Source of the DNA: Aptenodytes patagonicus
Lineage: Eukaryota; Chordata; Aves; Sphenisciformes; Spheniscidae
Reading direction: 5' to 3'
NCBI RefSeq assembly: GCF_965638725.1
Contig: NC_134949.1
Coordinates: 188,917,706 to 188,981,705, forward strand
DNA length: 64,000 nt
Shown here: positions 39,080 to 49,142 of the stretch, piece by piece
Numbering within the stretch: the stretch's first letter is position 1
Layout: each line of letters begins with the position of its first letter
Notes under the pieces: model-generated
Told to the model about the DNA's origin: nothing
Database searches by the model: none
Seen by the model: the letters and a program-made list of their open reading frames with translations, nothing else
Translations under genes and position numbers: made by a program

Positions 39080-39927
39080 GAAGGCTCTGCAGAGGGACCT
39101 GGACAGGCTGGATCGATGGGCTGAGGCCAACCGTATGAGATTCAACAAGGCCAAGTGCCGGGTCCTGCACTTTGGCCACAACAACCCCATGCAGCGCTAC
39201 AGGCTTGGGGAAGAGTGGCTGGAAAGCTGCCCAGAGGAAAAGGACCTGGGGGTGCTGGTCGACAGCCGGCTGAACATGAGCCGGCAGTGTGCCCAGGTGG
39301 CCAAGAAGGCCAATGGCATCCTGGCCTGTATCAGAAATAGTGTGGCCAGCAGGAGTAGGGAAGTGATCGTGCCCCTGTACTCGGCCCTGGTGAGGCCGCA
39401 CCTTGAATACTGTGTTCAGTTTTGGGCCCCTCACTACAAGAAGGATGTTGAGGTGCTGGAGCGTGTCCAGAGAAGGGCAACGAGGCTGGTGAGGGGTCTG
39501 GAGAACAAGTCTTCTGAGGAGCAGCTGAGGGAACTGGGGTTGTTTAGCCTGGAGAAAAGGAGGCTGAGGGGAGACCTCATCGCTCTCTACAACTCCCTGA
39601 AAGGAGGTTGTAGCGAGGTGGGTGTCGGTCTCTTCTCCCAAGTAACAAGTGATAGGACAAGACGAAATGGCCTCAAGTTGTGCCAGGGGAGGTTTATATT
39701 GGACGTGAGGAAAAATGTCTTTCCTGAAAGAGTGGTGAAACATTGGAACAGGCTGCCCAGGGAAGTGGTTGAGTCACCATCCCTGGAGGTATTTAAAAGA
39801 CGTGTAGATGAGGCGCTTAGGGACATGGTTTAGTGGGCATGGTGATGTTGGGTCGACGGTTGGACTTGATGATCTTAGAGGTCTTTTCCAACCTTAATGA
39901 TTCTATGATTCTATGATTCTGTAACTA
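39080..39927 (+). mobile_element. CR1 LINE, young-looking 3' end with open ORF2 C-terminus
   Basis: A 5'-truncated CR1 copy whose ORF2 C-terminal coding sequence is uninterrupted for 232 codons from the ATG at 39135 to the TAG at 39831. Blocks in order include [74 protein letters not shown] and [20 protein letters not shown]. The 3' untranslated end reads GTTGGACTTGATGATCTTAG, then AATGATTCTATGATTCTATG to about 39925. Lack of stops or frameshifts and the clean tail point to a later insertion than the other copies in the window. The subfamily differs from the 10.9/34.7 kb pair, ending [11 protein letters not shown]. No reverse transcriptase catalytic core is present, so it cannot mobilise itself. 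Confidence 0.95.
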
Positions 39928-40470
39928 TTTTTTAGGGTTTAGCCTAAACTCAGTTCTCAGATTTCCTTTAAGCAGATTCATAACAAACAGAACTTTTCTC
40001 AATGATGAGCTTAAGAAAGGAAGAATTCAATCCTTTATGAAAAGGCTATTAAACCCAAAACTCCTTGTTGTCACGTTTTAGTAGACTCATAACTGCGTAA
40101 CTGTTCATAACTATAACTGTACATCAGAAAATGTCTAATAGCTTTTTCCCTTCTAAGAACTTCAGGCTAGTGTCTTATTAGGCTGCACATTTCTAGTTAC
40201 TTCCTTTTTCTGATTGATAACCATGATCTTCCAGCATAGAGTTCTAGCTATGGATTTTCAGTTTTCCTAGTCTATGACCCAAACAGATAGCAGAGATGAC
40301 ATGTACTAGTACAGTGGTGGTGACACTGACTAAATGACAATCAAATGATATGCAAAAAGCTGCGAGAATTCTAGCTGTTTTACAGGAAAAAACATAGTAA
40401 ATTTTCTTCAATAAAACTTTATTATTTGAAAAGAGCATGAATTTTCTCATAGCTGTAACATGAATTTGTT

Positions 40471-40510
40471 CATTTATTAGTGTGACAAACCATTTATTAG
40501 TATGATAAAC
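40471..40510. repeat. 20-base tandem duplication
   Basis: CATTTATTAGTGTGACAAAC at 40471-40490 is followed immediately by CATTTATTAGTATGATAAAC at 40491-40510, with 18 of 20 identical. Confidence 0.95.
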
Positions 40511-40540
40511 TTGTTAACAGCTAGGTTCCTTAGTAAATTT

Positions 40541-40586
40541 AATAGAATAGAATAGAATAGAATAGAATAGAATAGAATAGAATAGA
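40541..40586. repeat. (AATAG)9 pentanucleotide microsatellite
   Basis: Nine uninterrupted AATAG units plus one base. The purity makes length variation between individuals likely. Confidence 0.98.
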
Positions 40587-43500
40587 TGAATAATTTGAGG
40601 TTTTATCTACCCATTATCTTAATAATGGAATAATAGGCTTCATGAACCACCCACACTGTGAAAAGTAAGTAACATCTTATCCATAGGTTACATTTAAGGA
40701 TATTATATTGTAATACATTTAAATTATTAATGCTTGCTGTTGCAGTATGAAAATGCAACTGTTGAAGAGTTCCTTAGATAACAAACAGCATCAATTGTCT
40801 CTATAAGACATGAAGACAGGCCGTGTTTTTCCAATGTAATTTTTAATGGCATTATGAGTTTGACAATCCTATAACTCGGTGTAACTACTTTACTAACTGT
40901 TTGAATAAGATGTTAGGAAAGGTGTAAGATACATATTCAATTGGTGTGACTTACAAATAGCTATGCAAGTTTGAGGGACTTGGGATAGAGTGGCCTGTTC
41001 GGTGTTTTTCATGAGAGAAAGAAGAAACCATTTTCCTGAAAAGACATGTCTATCTGCTGTTTGCCTTGCTTCTGCCAAGCCACAGGAACTGTGGCTCTGG
41101 AAGGTTTTGCTTGTTAGAATACTTAAGCAGTGTTAGTAATAAAGACAGTTAAACTTGTATGCTTGCTGTATAAAAACAACAACATCGCTCACAAAATCCT
41201 TCATATCTTTTATGTGACAGTTTAAGAGGATGAACCTAATTAAAGAACAGTTAATTAACTGTTTTATCTTCTCCTTATAGGCAAGAAGTAGGCATCTCCA
41301 AATGAAATATGGAGAACTGCCTAAACTCAGGCAAAAGCCAGCTTGCAAACACTGTGCACAGGGATTTATTTGAAAAACTGCCTCCATGGAACAATGAATA
41401 TTAGGAGGGTATTAATTTTTTGTTGTTGTTGTTGTTTAAGACCTGAGTCACAGTATAATTAAAAAAAAAAAGAGAGGGAACAGAATGGGAAGAGTCTAAT
41501 TAAATCCATCACTCCAAAGGACCAGTTTTGCAAATATCTGTATGTTTAACTTTACACACTTGCTTTGTCTCACACTTTTATAATTGAAAAGCTCTCATTC
41601 CAGAGCAAAAATAATGCAAAATTGCCAAGCTATATGCACGCCCTAGACAATATGCATGCTAAGTATAATCTCTGCACAATTATAGTATTACTGATTAATT
41701 TCTTTCTCACAATTTTTTTCTCAGTCATGATTAATCTTGGCCAGCTAAGCTGCTGGAAGAGTGTATTTGTTCTGTGAAGCACCTAACAAGCACAAGAGGG
41801 GCAGTATAAAATAATAATAATTGATCAAAAGTACTAACATTTACTTTTGGCTTAGTAAAACTGTCTGATAAATTATTCCCCTTAGTGTTTCTCTATTACT
41901 GCAATACGCTACCTTGAAAGTGATATGTTGGCACAAGCCACTGTGTTTTACCACAGTGCAATTAGGAGGTCCATTTAAACAGCTTTATCATATGCATACA
42001 TAGGCTGATTAATTTTCTAATCAAATGTTCCAAGAAATCATTAGCCATGACATTAAACAGTGTTGTGCTAATTATACTCTCCTCAAAGAATTCCAATATA
42101 AATTTACAAAACATCTATAGAAATGCGCCAAAGGACAAGCAGTTTAATGTATACAAATAATTCTAGCATCTACTCTACAGAGCCCCACAGCTCCCTAGTG
42201 TTAAGCCCCAGACCTGCAAAGGTCCAGTTCGGGGCTGAATTCTGTTACACTTCACCAGAGCTCCATGTAGTGGCAGTCATTACATTTTGTAGGTCACTGC
42301 CTGTGTAAGTCACACTGAAGGACTGAGATCTTTATTCTTTCTATGTCATTGCATTGGAATGAATGCACGTCAAATTATGTGGAAAAAGTGAATGCAATCA
42401 TTGGAAGGAGCATTTTATGTTCACTGCATTCAAGACAACACAAAATGATAAAAATAATATGGAAACCTGAGCGTTTTTCTTACTGAATGACACAAGAAAA
42501 ACGGAACTTCTTCTGTTCTAGAAAATACTTGCGAGATATGAATGCTGAGTGTTATCTTTCTTTTTCTTAATGATACCTAACACTGAGATTTGGGTTTTCC
42601 CCTATATGTCTCCAGTTTGCATCATTATTCTAACTACTGTTAAGATAAATGCAAGGTATTGACTGTAGTAATGAGAATTCAATTACTTTCTAAAGCATAT
42701 ACAATTTGCTAGTCTATAGCGTAATGAAATCTCTATTTATTTGTGTATTTCCTCGTAAACCGCAGTCTTGGAGGTCTTTCTGTGATGTGAAACAACAGAT
42801 TGCATTAAACAAATACAGAATGTAGGTACGCCTGTTCTTTTGGCCTTGCTAGTACAGTTAACAGCTCCTCCACAAAGACTGTGTCGGTCACAAAACAAAA
42901 TCCTGGCCTAAAGAAGTCGATGGAGATGATACTGCCATTATGTTGAATAGGGCCTGTGTTCCTCCCGTGCCATTCTGCTTTCTTAACCCAGTACCAGCAA
43001 ACTGGTATATAGATTATAAAAATATTAAATACATATAAATATAAAATATATAAAAATGTGTATTTACATGTAAGAAATCAAGGCTCTGAATATATAAAAA
43101 AGTTATATAGGAATAGACAAACCAGTTTTCACCTGTCAAACAGTGGCTTTACGTATGAAACCGGAATTTTTAACAAAACCAGGTTTTGGAAATCGGCATC
43201 CTAGGCCAAGCCGGAGAGGGACCCGACCCGTCCCGTCCTTCATCTGCGGGCGATCAGATCCTTTAGAAGAAAAGGCAGGACCTGGGAGGCAACGAAATAA
43301 AGCCTTCCTGAGGGGGTGAAGGTGTTATCTTAACCCCCTAGATGGAGGCGATTGTACCTCAAAACACGGGGATTTACCCCTTCTGCCGGTATTGTCACAC
43401 AGCTGATTGCGGGGGGGCGGACGGGCACCCACCTCAGTCTCTCCGACAGAAGGCAATGACATGCCCCCCCCCGCCCGGGACGTTAATTTGGCTGCGCACC

Positions 43501-43726
43501 CGCAGTTCGCTGACAGGGCAACCGCCCTCTCAGGGCGGAGCGTGGCCGCCACGGATACGTGGCAGCATAAAACTTCCAGCATAAAACTAAGACGCTCTAA
43601 ACCCTGAAGAAGAAAGGCCTATGTGCGCCCACAACCCCCGCACACGGACTGACCCCATTGCCCGAACTGACCCCAGGGGTCCCCGTCGCCCACCCCACCT
43701 CCCCCCGCTCTCCCCTAGGCCGCTCG

Positions 43727-43814
43727 GGACTACGACTTCCGCCGCGCCGGCCGCCGCGCAGCCCCGTCTCCCTCCGCGGGCGCGGGCCGCGCTGCTCTTT
43801 GGGACATGTAGTCC
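43727..43814. promoter_or_regulatory. pair of inverted ACTAC promoter elements
   Basis: GGACTACGACTTCC lies on the + strand at 43727-43740 and GGACTACATGTCCC on the minus strand at 43801-43814. Both resemble the ACTACAA-TTCC/CCC class of vertebrate core-promoter elements bound by ZNF143-type factors, though neither is a full consensus match. They face each other 60 bases apart, about 580-660 bases before the start codon. Confidence 0.4.
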
Positions 43815-43911
43815 GGAGGGACGGGGCAGGGCGGAGGGGAGCGCGAGCAAACAGGTGCGGTCACTGGGGCTCTTCGCTGGCGCTTTGCTGAGAACAGCTG
43901 ATTCACCGGAG

Positions 43912-44027
43912 ATTGGCAGAAGGCCAGCCAACCGGGAAACGACATTTCCACCCTGCCGCCGTGGATTGGCTAGCGCGGGGAGGCCGGGGGCGGGACCGGC
44001 AGTGGCGGGACGATTCGGACGGCGGGA
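43912..44027 (+). promoter_or_regulatory. CCAAT / GC-box / GGCGGGA cluster
   Basis: Two inverted CCAAT boxes (ATTGG at 43912-43916 and 43965-43969, each followed by C), an Sp1-type GC box GGGGCGGG at 43987-43994, and two E2F-core-like GGCGGGA motifs at 44004-44010 and 44021-44027 lie within 116 bases. NF-Y plus E2F or GC-box combinations are common in promoters of proliferation-linked genes, which fits the known role of mDia2 in cytokinesis. Binding is inferred from sequence only. Confidence 0.55.
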
Positions 44028-44387
44028 CATTCCTGGGCTCTGACAGGCGCCGGGGAGCGGCCGTTGGGAGCGCGCGCCCCTGCCCCTCTTCCCCTCCCCG
44101 TGCTCTGGTGTGGCGGTGCCGCGGCCGGGGGCAGCCGCCGGGCGCGGCCGGCCGCTGCCGGGATTAGAGGCTCCTCGCTAAATCCTTTGCTGCGTTGAGG
44201 CAGCGGCGGCGGCGGCTTTAGCCGTGAGCCCCCCTCCTCCCCCCGCGGCGTCCTGCCCGGCCGAGCCCAGCTAAGCCGCGCTAATCGCTGGCGCCCAGCT
44301 CGGCCGGGGCCGCCGGGCCTGGGCCCGATCGCGGGCAGCGGTCTCCCCTTGTCTCCCCTCCCTTCCCTTCCTTTCCCGGGCGCGGCC

Positions 44388-44543
44388 ATGGAGCCGCGGC
44401 GGCCGCGGCCGCGTTACTGCGCCCCGTCCTCGCCGCCGGGTCGCGGCGGGCGGGAGAACAAGGGGCTCCGTCGGAAGGGTCCGCCGGGGGCTGGGAGCGC
44501 CGGCGGCCCCGAGGAGGCGGCGGACGGCAGGAAGCCCAAATTC
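44388..44543 (+). CDS. DIAPH3: DIAPH3 (mDia2 formin) coding exon 1
   Basis: DIAPH3 is a Rho-family GTPase effector of the diaphanous formin class. It nucleates and elongates unbranched actin filaments through its FH1-FH2 domains, acting in filopodia and cytokinesis. This exon encodes the first 52 residues, before the GTPase-binding/FH3 region. The ATG sits in a strong context (GCGGCCATGG) and is the first ATG after 43806. The peptide starts MEPRRPRPRYCAPSS, is basic and proline/glycine-rich, and carries GRENKGLRRKGPP, GGPEE and a final RKPKF. It shares the pattern RE-K-RRKGP, then GPEE, then KPKF with mammalian DIAPH3 N-termini, which are slightly longer. A consensus donor GTAAGT follows at 44544, leaving phase 0. 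Joining to the exon at 54829 gives KPKF-HLNIKTLTDDV, which closely matches the mammalian KFHLNIRTLTDDM. The basic segment is in the region known in mDia2 for membrane and nuclear targeting. Identification is from memory of the family, not a search. Confidence 0.92.
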
Positions 44544-46010
44544 GTAAGTACGAGTGATCCCAAGCCGGCCCCCATCCCCGCTGGGGCCGGCCGCGGCGGG
44601 GCTGCCTGAGGTGTGGTGGGCCTGTCGGCGGCCCAGCGGGGCGCCTCCCTGCCGGCTATGTGCCGAGGGGGGCCGACCGTGCGGCGGGCCTGTCCTGCGC
44701 CCCGGGGGCGGTCACTGACCTGGAGCCCCCTGAGAAACCGGGGGGGCGGGTAGGAATGGACAGGCTACGAAACGGCGCCGTCGACTTCAGCTGGCCTTCA
44801 AAGTGTGAGCCCGCCCGCTCCAGCTTGCCTCTTCCTTGCTTGCCTGAAAGGACCTGGCTTTATTTTGCAGCACGTTTTCAGGTCTCTCCTCTTCATCATA
44901 AAGCTCTATTTTCTTACTCGCTGTTTGACAGCTGTAGGTGTAAGGGGAACAGAACAGACCTTCAGCTCTTAAATTATGTTACTTTTATTAGAACTGGATT
45001 TTTATTTATTTATTTTAGTGATGTAAACTGTATCGTGAAAATCTGAGTCTTTGAATTTAAGGGACATCATAAAGCTCTCCTCCCTAGCCCTGCTTTTACA
45101 AAATTTTGGCTAGCACACCAAGAAATTGGGAAACTTGAAATGACTAATAATTGTCCCCAAGATAATGTGTCCGTAAGAGGTGCTCTAACTAAAAAGCACC
45201 CAGGAATAGCCAGTTTTTGTTTGGCCGTTACGAAATTTGCAAGTCTTAAAGCTGTGACAAACATATATTCTACAGGTCTTGTATCCACCACATGCAGAGC
45301 AGATGCTTAGCATGCTCGTATTTAGGTGATGCATATGTTAGTCTTTGTTTAGCTGGCTCTGAGCCCACCTGCTCTGAGCTGTGTTATGGCTTACAGAATA
45401 GATACTATAATAAATAACATACAGTAGATTCTTGATTCTAAGGCTTCTTTGTGCTATATTCAGTAGTTGAGTGTCTGGCACTTGAGCACAGGTTCAAAAA
45501 GGTGTACCATACTTCATATGCAGCTAGTTGAAGTCGGCCAATAAGCGATATCAAACTGTAGGCTGGCCAAACCTGTTCTGGAAGGTCAGAACTTGCTCCT
45601 GGCATTCCTGTTTCCTGGACTCTTTGCATATTGTGGCTGTGCAGATTGCTGTTTGAACCAAGTCCTTGTGCCTGTTTTTGCATGTTAGAATGGGCGTGTA
45701 TGAAACAGTGTGACCAAGAGCTGTTTGCTTGTCTTCGTAATTGGCTATGTATCTATATTGGATGTGAATGCATTGTAGTCATGGAGGTGACATGGCTGGA
45801 TCCTTTAGCATAGGATCCCTGAGTAAAGACCTATACGGTTTGCTCAGTCTAAAAGCTTGGATAGGTTTACTGGTATATGACTTGATGGCTGGATTATTCC
45901 TGTGGTGAGTGGGAGGCATGGATTTGTGTGTGTTTGAGACTGATGAGCACTGAGTCAAGAGGTTTTACTTCTTATTGATACTTTAACTGCTAAGTTCTTA
46001 GCAAATAGGA

Positions 46011-46119
46011 TATTGCAATCATTTTCCACTTTTTTCCCTAACTATGTGTTAAAACAGAAATAGGGTATTGCCATCATGTTCACTTTTTTTTTTGCTAACC
46101 ATGTGTTAAAATAGAAATA
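46011..46119. repeat. 55-57-base tandem duplication in intron 1
   Basis: TATTGCAATCATTTTCCAC (46011) and TATTGCCATCATGTTCAC (46066) start two successive units. Each continues through a T run, a CTAAC-ATGTGTTAAAA segment (ATGTGTT at 46044 and 46101) and AGAAATA. Differences are mainly in the length of the T run and a few substitutions. Confidence 0.9.
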
Positions 46120-46584
46120 CAATAATTTATAGGGAGTATAACCCTGCCAGGTATGTGATACAAGCCACTGAGATTTTTTTCTTAGATGAAGTCTGATTGG
46201 CTTTTTAGTGAAAGAAGGTTTTCTCTTTGGTGCAGCTGAGCTTGTTGGATATATGTCTGGACTTCCCAGGCTAGGCAAGGGTGCTTTTGAGCATGTGCGT
46301 ATATGGGCATCAGCTGACTGGCTTTTTGAGGTCACGGTGTTGACTTTTGACCCAGCTACAGAAAATAAAGGGAGATGAATTTGGGTGTCTGACTTAGCTT
46401 TGTAGGGTATATGATCATCATGTAGGTGGGAGTGTGGGGGTTTTTTTTGTTTTTTTGTTTTTTTTTGTTGTGTCCCTGTTCCTGCTGCCCAGTTTCTGAA
46501 ACTCTTTAAGCAGGGATGACTGAGACTATCCTTAATTCATGAGAATGCCCTGTCAAACTGCAACTTTCAAAAGCGTTTGAAAAA

Positions 46585-47158
46585 TTGTCAAAAGAGGTGA
46601 TTATCCCACTGTTTTCAGTGTTGGTGCGGCCTCACCTGGAGTACTGTGTGCAGTTCTGGGCCCCACAATTTAAGAAGGATGTGAAGGTCCTTGAATGCGT
46701 CCAGAGGAGGGCAACAAAGCCGGTGAAAGGGCTGGAAGAAATGTTCTATGAGGAGCGGGTAAGGACTTTGGCCTTGTCTAGTTTGGAGGAAAGGAGGCTG
46801 AGGGGGGACCTCATTGCTCTTTACAGCTTCCTGAGGAGGGGAAGTGGAGGGGTAGGTGCTGATCTCTTCTCCCTCGTATCCAGTGACAGGGCGCGTGGGA
46901 ACGGTTCAAAGCTGTGCCAGGGGAGGTTTAGACTGGACATTAGGAAGCATTTCTTTACCAAGAGGGTGGTCAAACCCTGGAACAGGCTTCTAGAGAGGTG
47001 GTCGATGCCCCAAGGCTGTCAGTGTTTAAGAGGCATTTGGACAATGCCCTTAACAACATGCTTTAACTTGGTCAGCCCTGAACTGGTCAGCCAGTTGGAC
47101 TTGATGATCATTGTAGGTCCCTTCCAACTGAAATATTTTATTCCATCCTATTCTGGGG
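46585..47158 (+). mobile_element. CR1 LINE fragment in DIAPH3 intron 1
   Basis: A 5'-truncated CR1 3' end in the sense orientation of DIAPH3. The frame 46585-47175 shows [52 protein letters not shown] and [19 protein letters not shown] frameshift (apparent base loss near 46988) then turns the family NRLPREVV into NRLLERW. The 3' end TTGGACTTGATGATCATTG, then TCCCTTCCAACTGAAATATT, finishes in ATTCCATCCTATTCT rather than the ATTCTATGATT tail, marking a third CR1 lineage in this window. Confidence 0.93.
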
Positions 47159-48173
47159 TGTTGGTAGGGGACTGAAGAATGATAGTTCTCCAAACCTGGA
47201 TTATGTTCTAGGTATGCCATTAGCTCAGTGGGTGACCTTAAGAGTCAGATGTGAATGTTTCTTGAATAGAGTTTAGTGTCTCTGCCTTTGTGTAAACTGT
47301 TGTGAGGGATATAGTTTACAAATATGATCTGTGGAATTTAACGGTTACTCAAGAGTAGCAGGCTGCTCCATGCCTCAAAACCTAAGGAGCTGCTTTGAAC
47401 TGTAGTCTCTAATCCCTGGCTTGTCCTAGCTAATAATTTCTGGTGAAGAAACATAGAACAGTTAGAATTACTGTAGTTGTAGTAGACATCAACCAGCTTC
47501 TTTGATTGGGGTAGTTCATTTGAAAGGTTGTGTGAGATACACTTTTCTTTCTATCGCTTCATAAATTGCTGCCCTAAGATATTGCAATAGAGAATATTTA
47601 TCACTCAGCTATTAAATCTAAAATTGGTAAACTCTCCTTCCTATCTACCTCCTGTTGTCTTACAAGACTGGTTTGGTTTTTGGGAGGGGGGAGATGGTAT
47701 ATCTGTGTTGACATGTTCACATCTAACTCTTCCCATAATACATCTTCAATATACTTTTATTAGTTAAATTAGTTTTGTGTCAGAATACATAAGACTTCTG
47801 TCACCCCTTTGAATTCTCTGTAATCCTGTCTTAGATATAGGCTGTAGCGTTTTCTGTGTTTGGGATACTTACAGTGCTATACTTCTTCATGTCACCTGAA
47901 TTATGTTTCTGATCTCTTGTACGTTTGTCAAATGTGGATGAAATTGGCTGTTAGATTCAGTGAACTCAAGTCATCCAGATTGTATTAGGCTAATTTTCAT
48001 CAGTGTGAAAGGCTTGAATATAAGTTCCAGGTTGGACCCTTCCAATCAATGCAACATATTGATCTGTCACAGCAGATACGCTAATCTGAAAAAGAATTTG
48101 ATTCCCTGACAAACCTTGAGGTGAATTGGATTTCTGGTTGACAAAGCTGACATCATTAACATGTACCTCTTCT

Positions 48174-48253
48174 CCCCCCCCCCCCCCAAGAAATTCCTGT
48201 TTAGCAGGAGGAAAATCTCTCTTTTTAAAAACCACTTCATTTGGAGGGGGGGG
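48174..48253. repeat. 14-base C run facing an 8-base G run
   Basis: C14 at 48174-48187 and G8 at 48246-48253 lie 58 bases apart in intron 1. They are complementary and could pair in RNA or on single-stranded DNA. They are also likely to be length-variable and difficult to sequence. Confidence 0.9.
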
Positions 48254-49126
48254 AAACAGTCATTGGGCTGAACAGTTATAGTGGTTGATTCCAATCAAAT
48301 TTCATCTTGAAGTACTGCCTTTCTGAATAAACTAGCTTCTCAGAAGTGAATGAGTTGAGTCCTCAGTTCTCTCTGTTCTTTTACAGAATAGTTTAAAAAA
48401 AAAAAAAAAAAGAGTGATGGTTAATTTTGAAGCACATACCAGCTTGGCTTTGTTCAGCAGGTCCAAGGTTTGGAAGAGTAGGACTCTTAAAAGGGTAAAA
48501 GATCTTCTGTGGTACTGTGGTACTTCAGTTTCTTGAAAGCATTCACCCTTGACGGTTAGAGCTTGGTAAAAAGAGGAAATGAATTGAAGGGTGGCAGAGA
48601 TTATACCTGTTTTCTGTGTATACATTGACTGAGCATTTTGAAATCTGCTGGGGGGATGGGGTAAAAAGCAGTTGTCTGCCACTTCTTCTCCTTCATTTAT
48701 TTATTTATTTTTCCTTAGAAATGTTTGGAAATCATAAAAGTGAGTGCTAGATTACGTGACTTCCAATTGCACTTTACTGGGACTACATCTTGTAGACACT
48801 AGTCCTCGAAAGATCAACTTCAATTTCTAGCTCAAGTTGGAGGTGTTTCTATTAATTTCAGTATACCATTGATGTGTCTTCAGTGACTTTCAGGTTATGT
48901 TTTTGATTAAGTTCTTTATGAAATTTATGAGAGTCAAGAAGGCTTTCTTGTTTGCACCAATGTGTTAAAAATAGACAAATTAACACTTGCATTTAACAGT
49001 GTCTGTAAATCAAAGAAAGATGTAGTTAAGAGCAAAAGCTCTTTCATTTCTCTAGCATAGAGAAGACAGGTAAGACTGATCTGTGTCAATATCTTTAATT
49101 ACAAAGTGACTGAATTATTGCTGCAG

Positions 49127-49142
49127 TTACACTGCAGTGTAA
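49127..49142. repeat. perfect 16-base palindrome
   Basis: TTACACTGCAGTGTAA is its own reverse complement. It lies in intron 1 of DIAPH3 with no other recognisable context. Confidence 0.95.

Larger units (their letters stand above)
39928..43199. other. intergenic, no gene recognised
   Basis: AT-rich DNA between the youngest CR1 and the DIAPH3 CpG island. It contains a 20-base tandem duplication, an AATAG microsatellite (both listed separately) and a GTT repeat near 41422-41438. Nothing coding was recognised. Confidence 0.5.
43200..44800 (+). promoter_or_regulatory. DIAPH3: DIAPH3 CpG-island promoter and 5' UTR
   Basis: GC content and CpG density rise abruptly from about 43.2 kb, peak at 43.7-44.6 kb, and fall off after about 44.8 kb inside intron 1. 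No TATA box precedes exon 1. Promoter-like elements cluster at 43.9-44.03 kb and inverted ACTAC elements lie at 43.73 and 43.80 kb (separate entries). Between 43806 and the start codon at 44388 there is no other ATG, so a 5' UTR starting anywhere in that interval would be free of upstream ATG-started frames. A (GGC)-rich stretch at 44203-44216 and a nearly pure pyrimidine tract at 44341-44376 precede the start codon. Island promoters are often bidirectional; an antisense transcript toward the left is possible but not shown. Exact transcription start is unknown. Confidence 0.88.

Noticed and set aside
39030..39743. 237-codon minus-strand frame over the 39 kb CR1
   Set aside because: Antisense of the CR1 ORF2 C-terminus, which is the real coding direction as shown by its conserved blocks and the 3' tail.
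43587..44043. Long frames on both strands in the CpG island (147 and 140 codons)
   Set aside because: High GC removes stop codons in all frames. The frames overlap each other and contain R/P/G-rich low-complexity residues only.
44372..44387. TTTCCCGGGCGC as an E2F site next to the start codon
   Set aside because: Near but not matching the E2F consensus, and located in the leader. Too weak to list as a site.
43970..44389. 139-codon minus-strand frame covering the DIAPH3 5' UTR
   Set aside because: Antisense shadow of a GC-rich leader, with no homology. The island is explained by the + strand DIAPH3 promoter.
44660..45046. 128-codon + frame just after DIAPH3 exon 1
   Set aside because: Lies behind a consensus splice donor in intron 1, shows no conserved family features and starts in the decaying CpG island.
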